This document shows positions 63,993-64,000 of a DNA stretch of 64,000 bases, piece after piece. The stretch's first letter is position 1. Every line of letters starts with the position of its first letter. A model generated the notes under the pieces. The model searched no databases. It was not told the origin of the DNA and saw only the letters and a program-made list of their open reading frames with translations. The translations under genes were made by a program, and so were the position numbers. Source of the DNA: Paramecium octaurelia (Eukaryota; Ciliophora; Oligohymenophorea; Peniculida; Parameciidae); NCBI GenBank assembly GCA_905182995.1, contig CAJJDP010000061.1:436349-500348 (forward strand). The letters are read 5' to 3'.

Positions 63993-64000
63993 CGAAAAAA

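Overview
This window is macronuclear DNA of a ciliate, most likely Paramecium or a close relative. The evidence is in the sequence. TAA and TAG occur in nearly every reading frame where glutamine is expected, and only TGA ends genes. Introns are tiny (mostly 20-35 nt, GTA...TAG). Intergenic gaps are short, DNA is AT-rich, and genes lie densely on both strands. Coordinates below use the ciliate code (TAA/TAG = Gln). For many genes the exon sum was checked to be divisible by three. No rRNA, tRNA, CRISPR array or intact transposon was recognised.

Layout. 1-9.5 kb: a partial gene, an Erv41/Erv46-type ER-Golgi cargo receptor, a protein kinase, a cyclin-fold-like protein, a kinase fused to a beta-propeller-like region, a Gfo/Idh/MocA oxidoreductase, an armadillo-like protein and a basic coiled-coil protein. 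9.5-19.7 kb: a kinesin-8-like motor, an acylated IQ/MORN protein, three small unknown proteins, a LITAF-domain protein and a cyclic-nucleotide-gated-type K+ channel. 20-33.5 kb: a large multipass ciliate membrane protein, an HMG-box/chromodomain protein, a PH-like protein, a degenerate membrane hybrid histidine kinase with two pseudo-receiver domains, a Q-SNARE and two unknown proteins. 33.8-46.3 kb: striatin, a membrane sensor, a cilium-type coiled-coil protein, a two-domain cyclic-nucleotide-binding protein and a DEAH RNA helicase. 46.6-50.4 kb: a CDPK and an SPPL-type membrane protein lacking one catalytic Asp.

50.5-59.5 kb is one gene of about 2,961 codons. It is an anoctamin (TMEM16) with a cytosolic extension of roughly 1,850 residues that I cannot assign. 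The final 4.5 kb is gene-poor, with a broken ankyrin-repeat gene. The last ~95 bases switch abruptly to GC-rich palindromes and a G-quadruplex motif unlike anything else here.

Most genes fit cilium, membrane-traffic and signalling functions (kinesin, MORN, coiled-coil, CDPK, CNBD, K+ channel, SNARE, Erv41/46), but adjacent genes are not operons and need not cooperate. The most promising novelties are the giant anoctamin, the SPPL pseudoprotease, the twin pseudo-receiver sensor and the GC-rich end.
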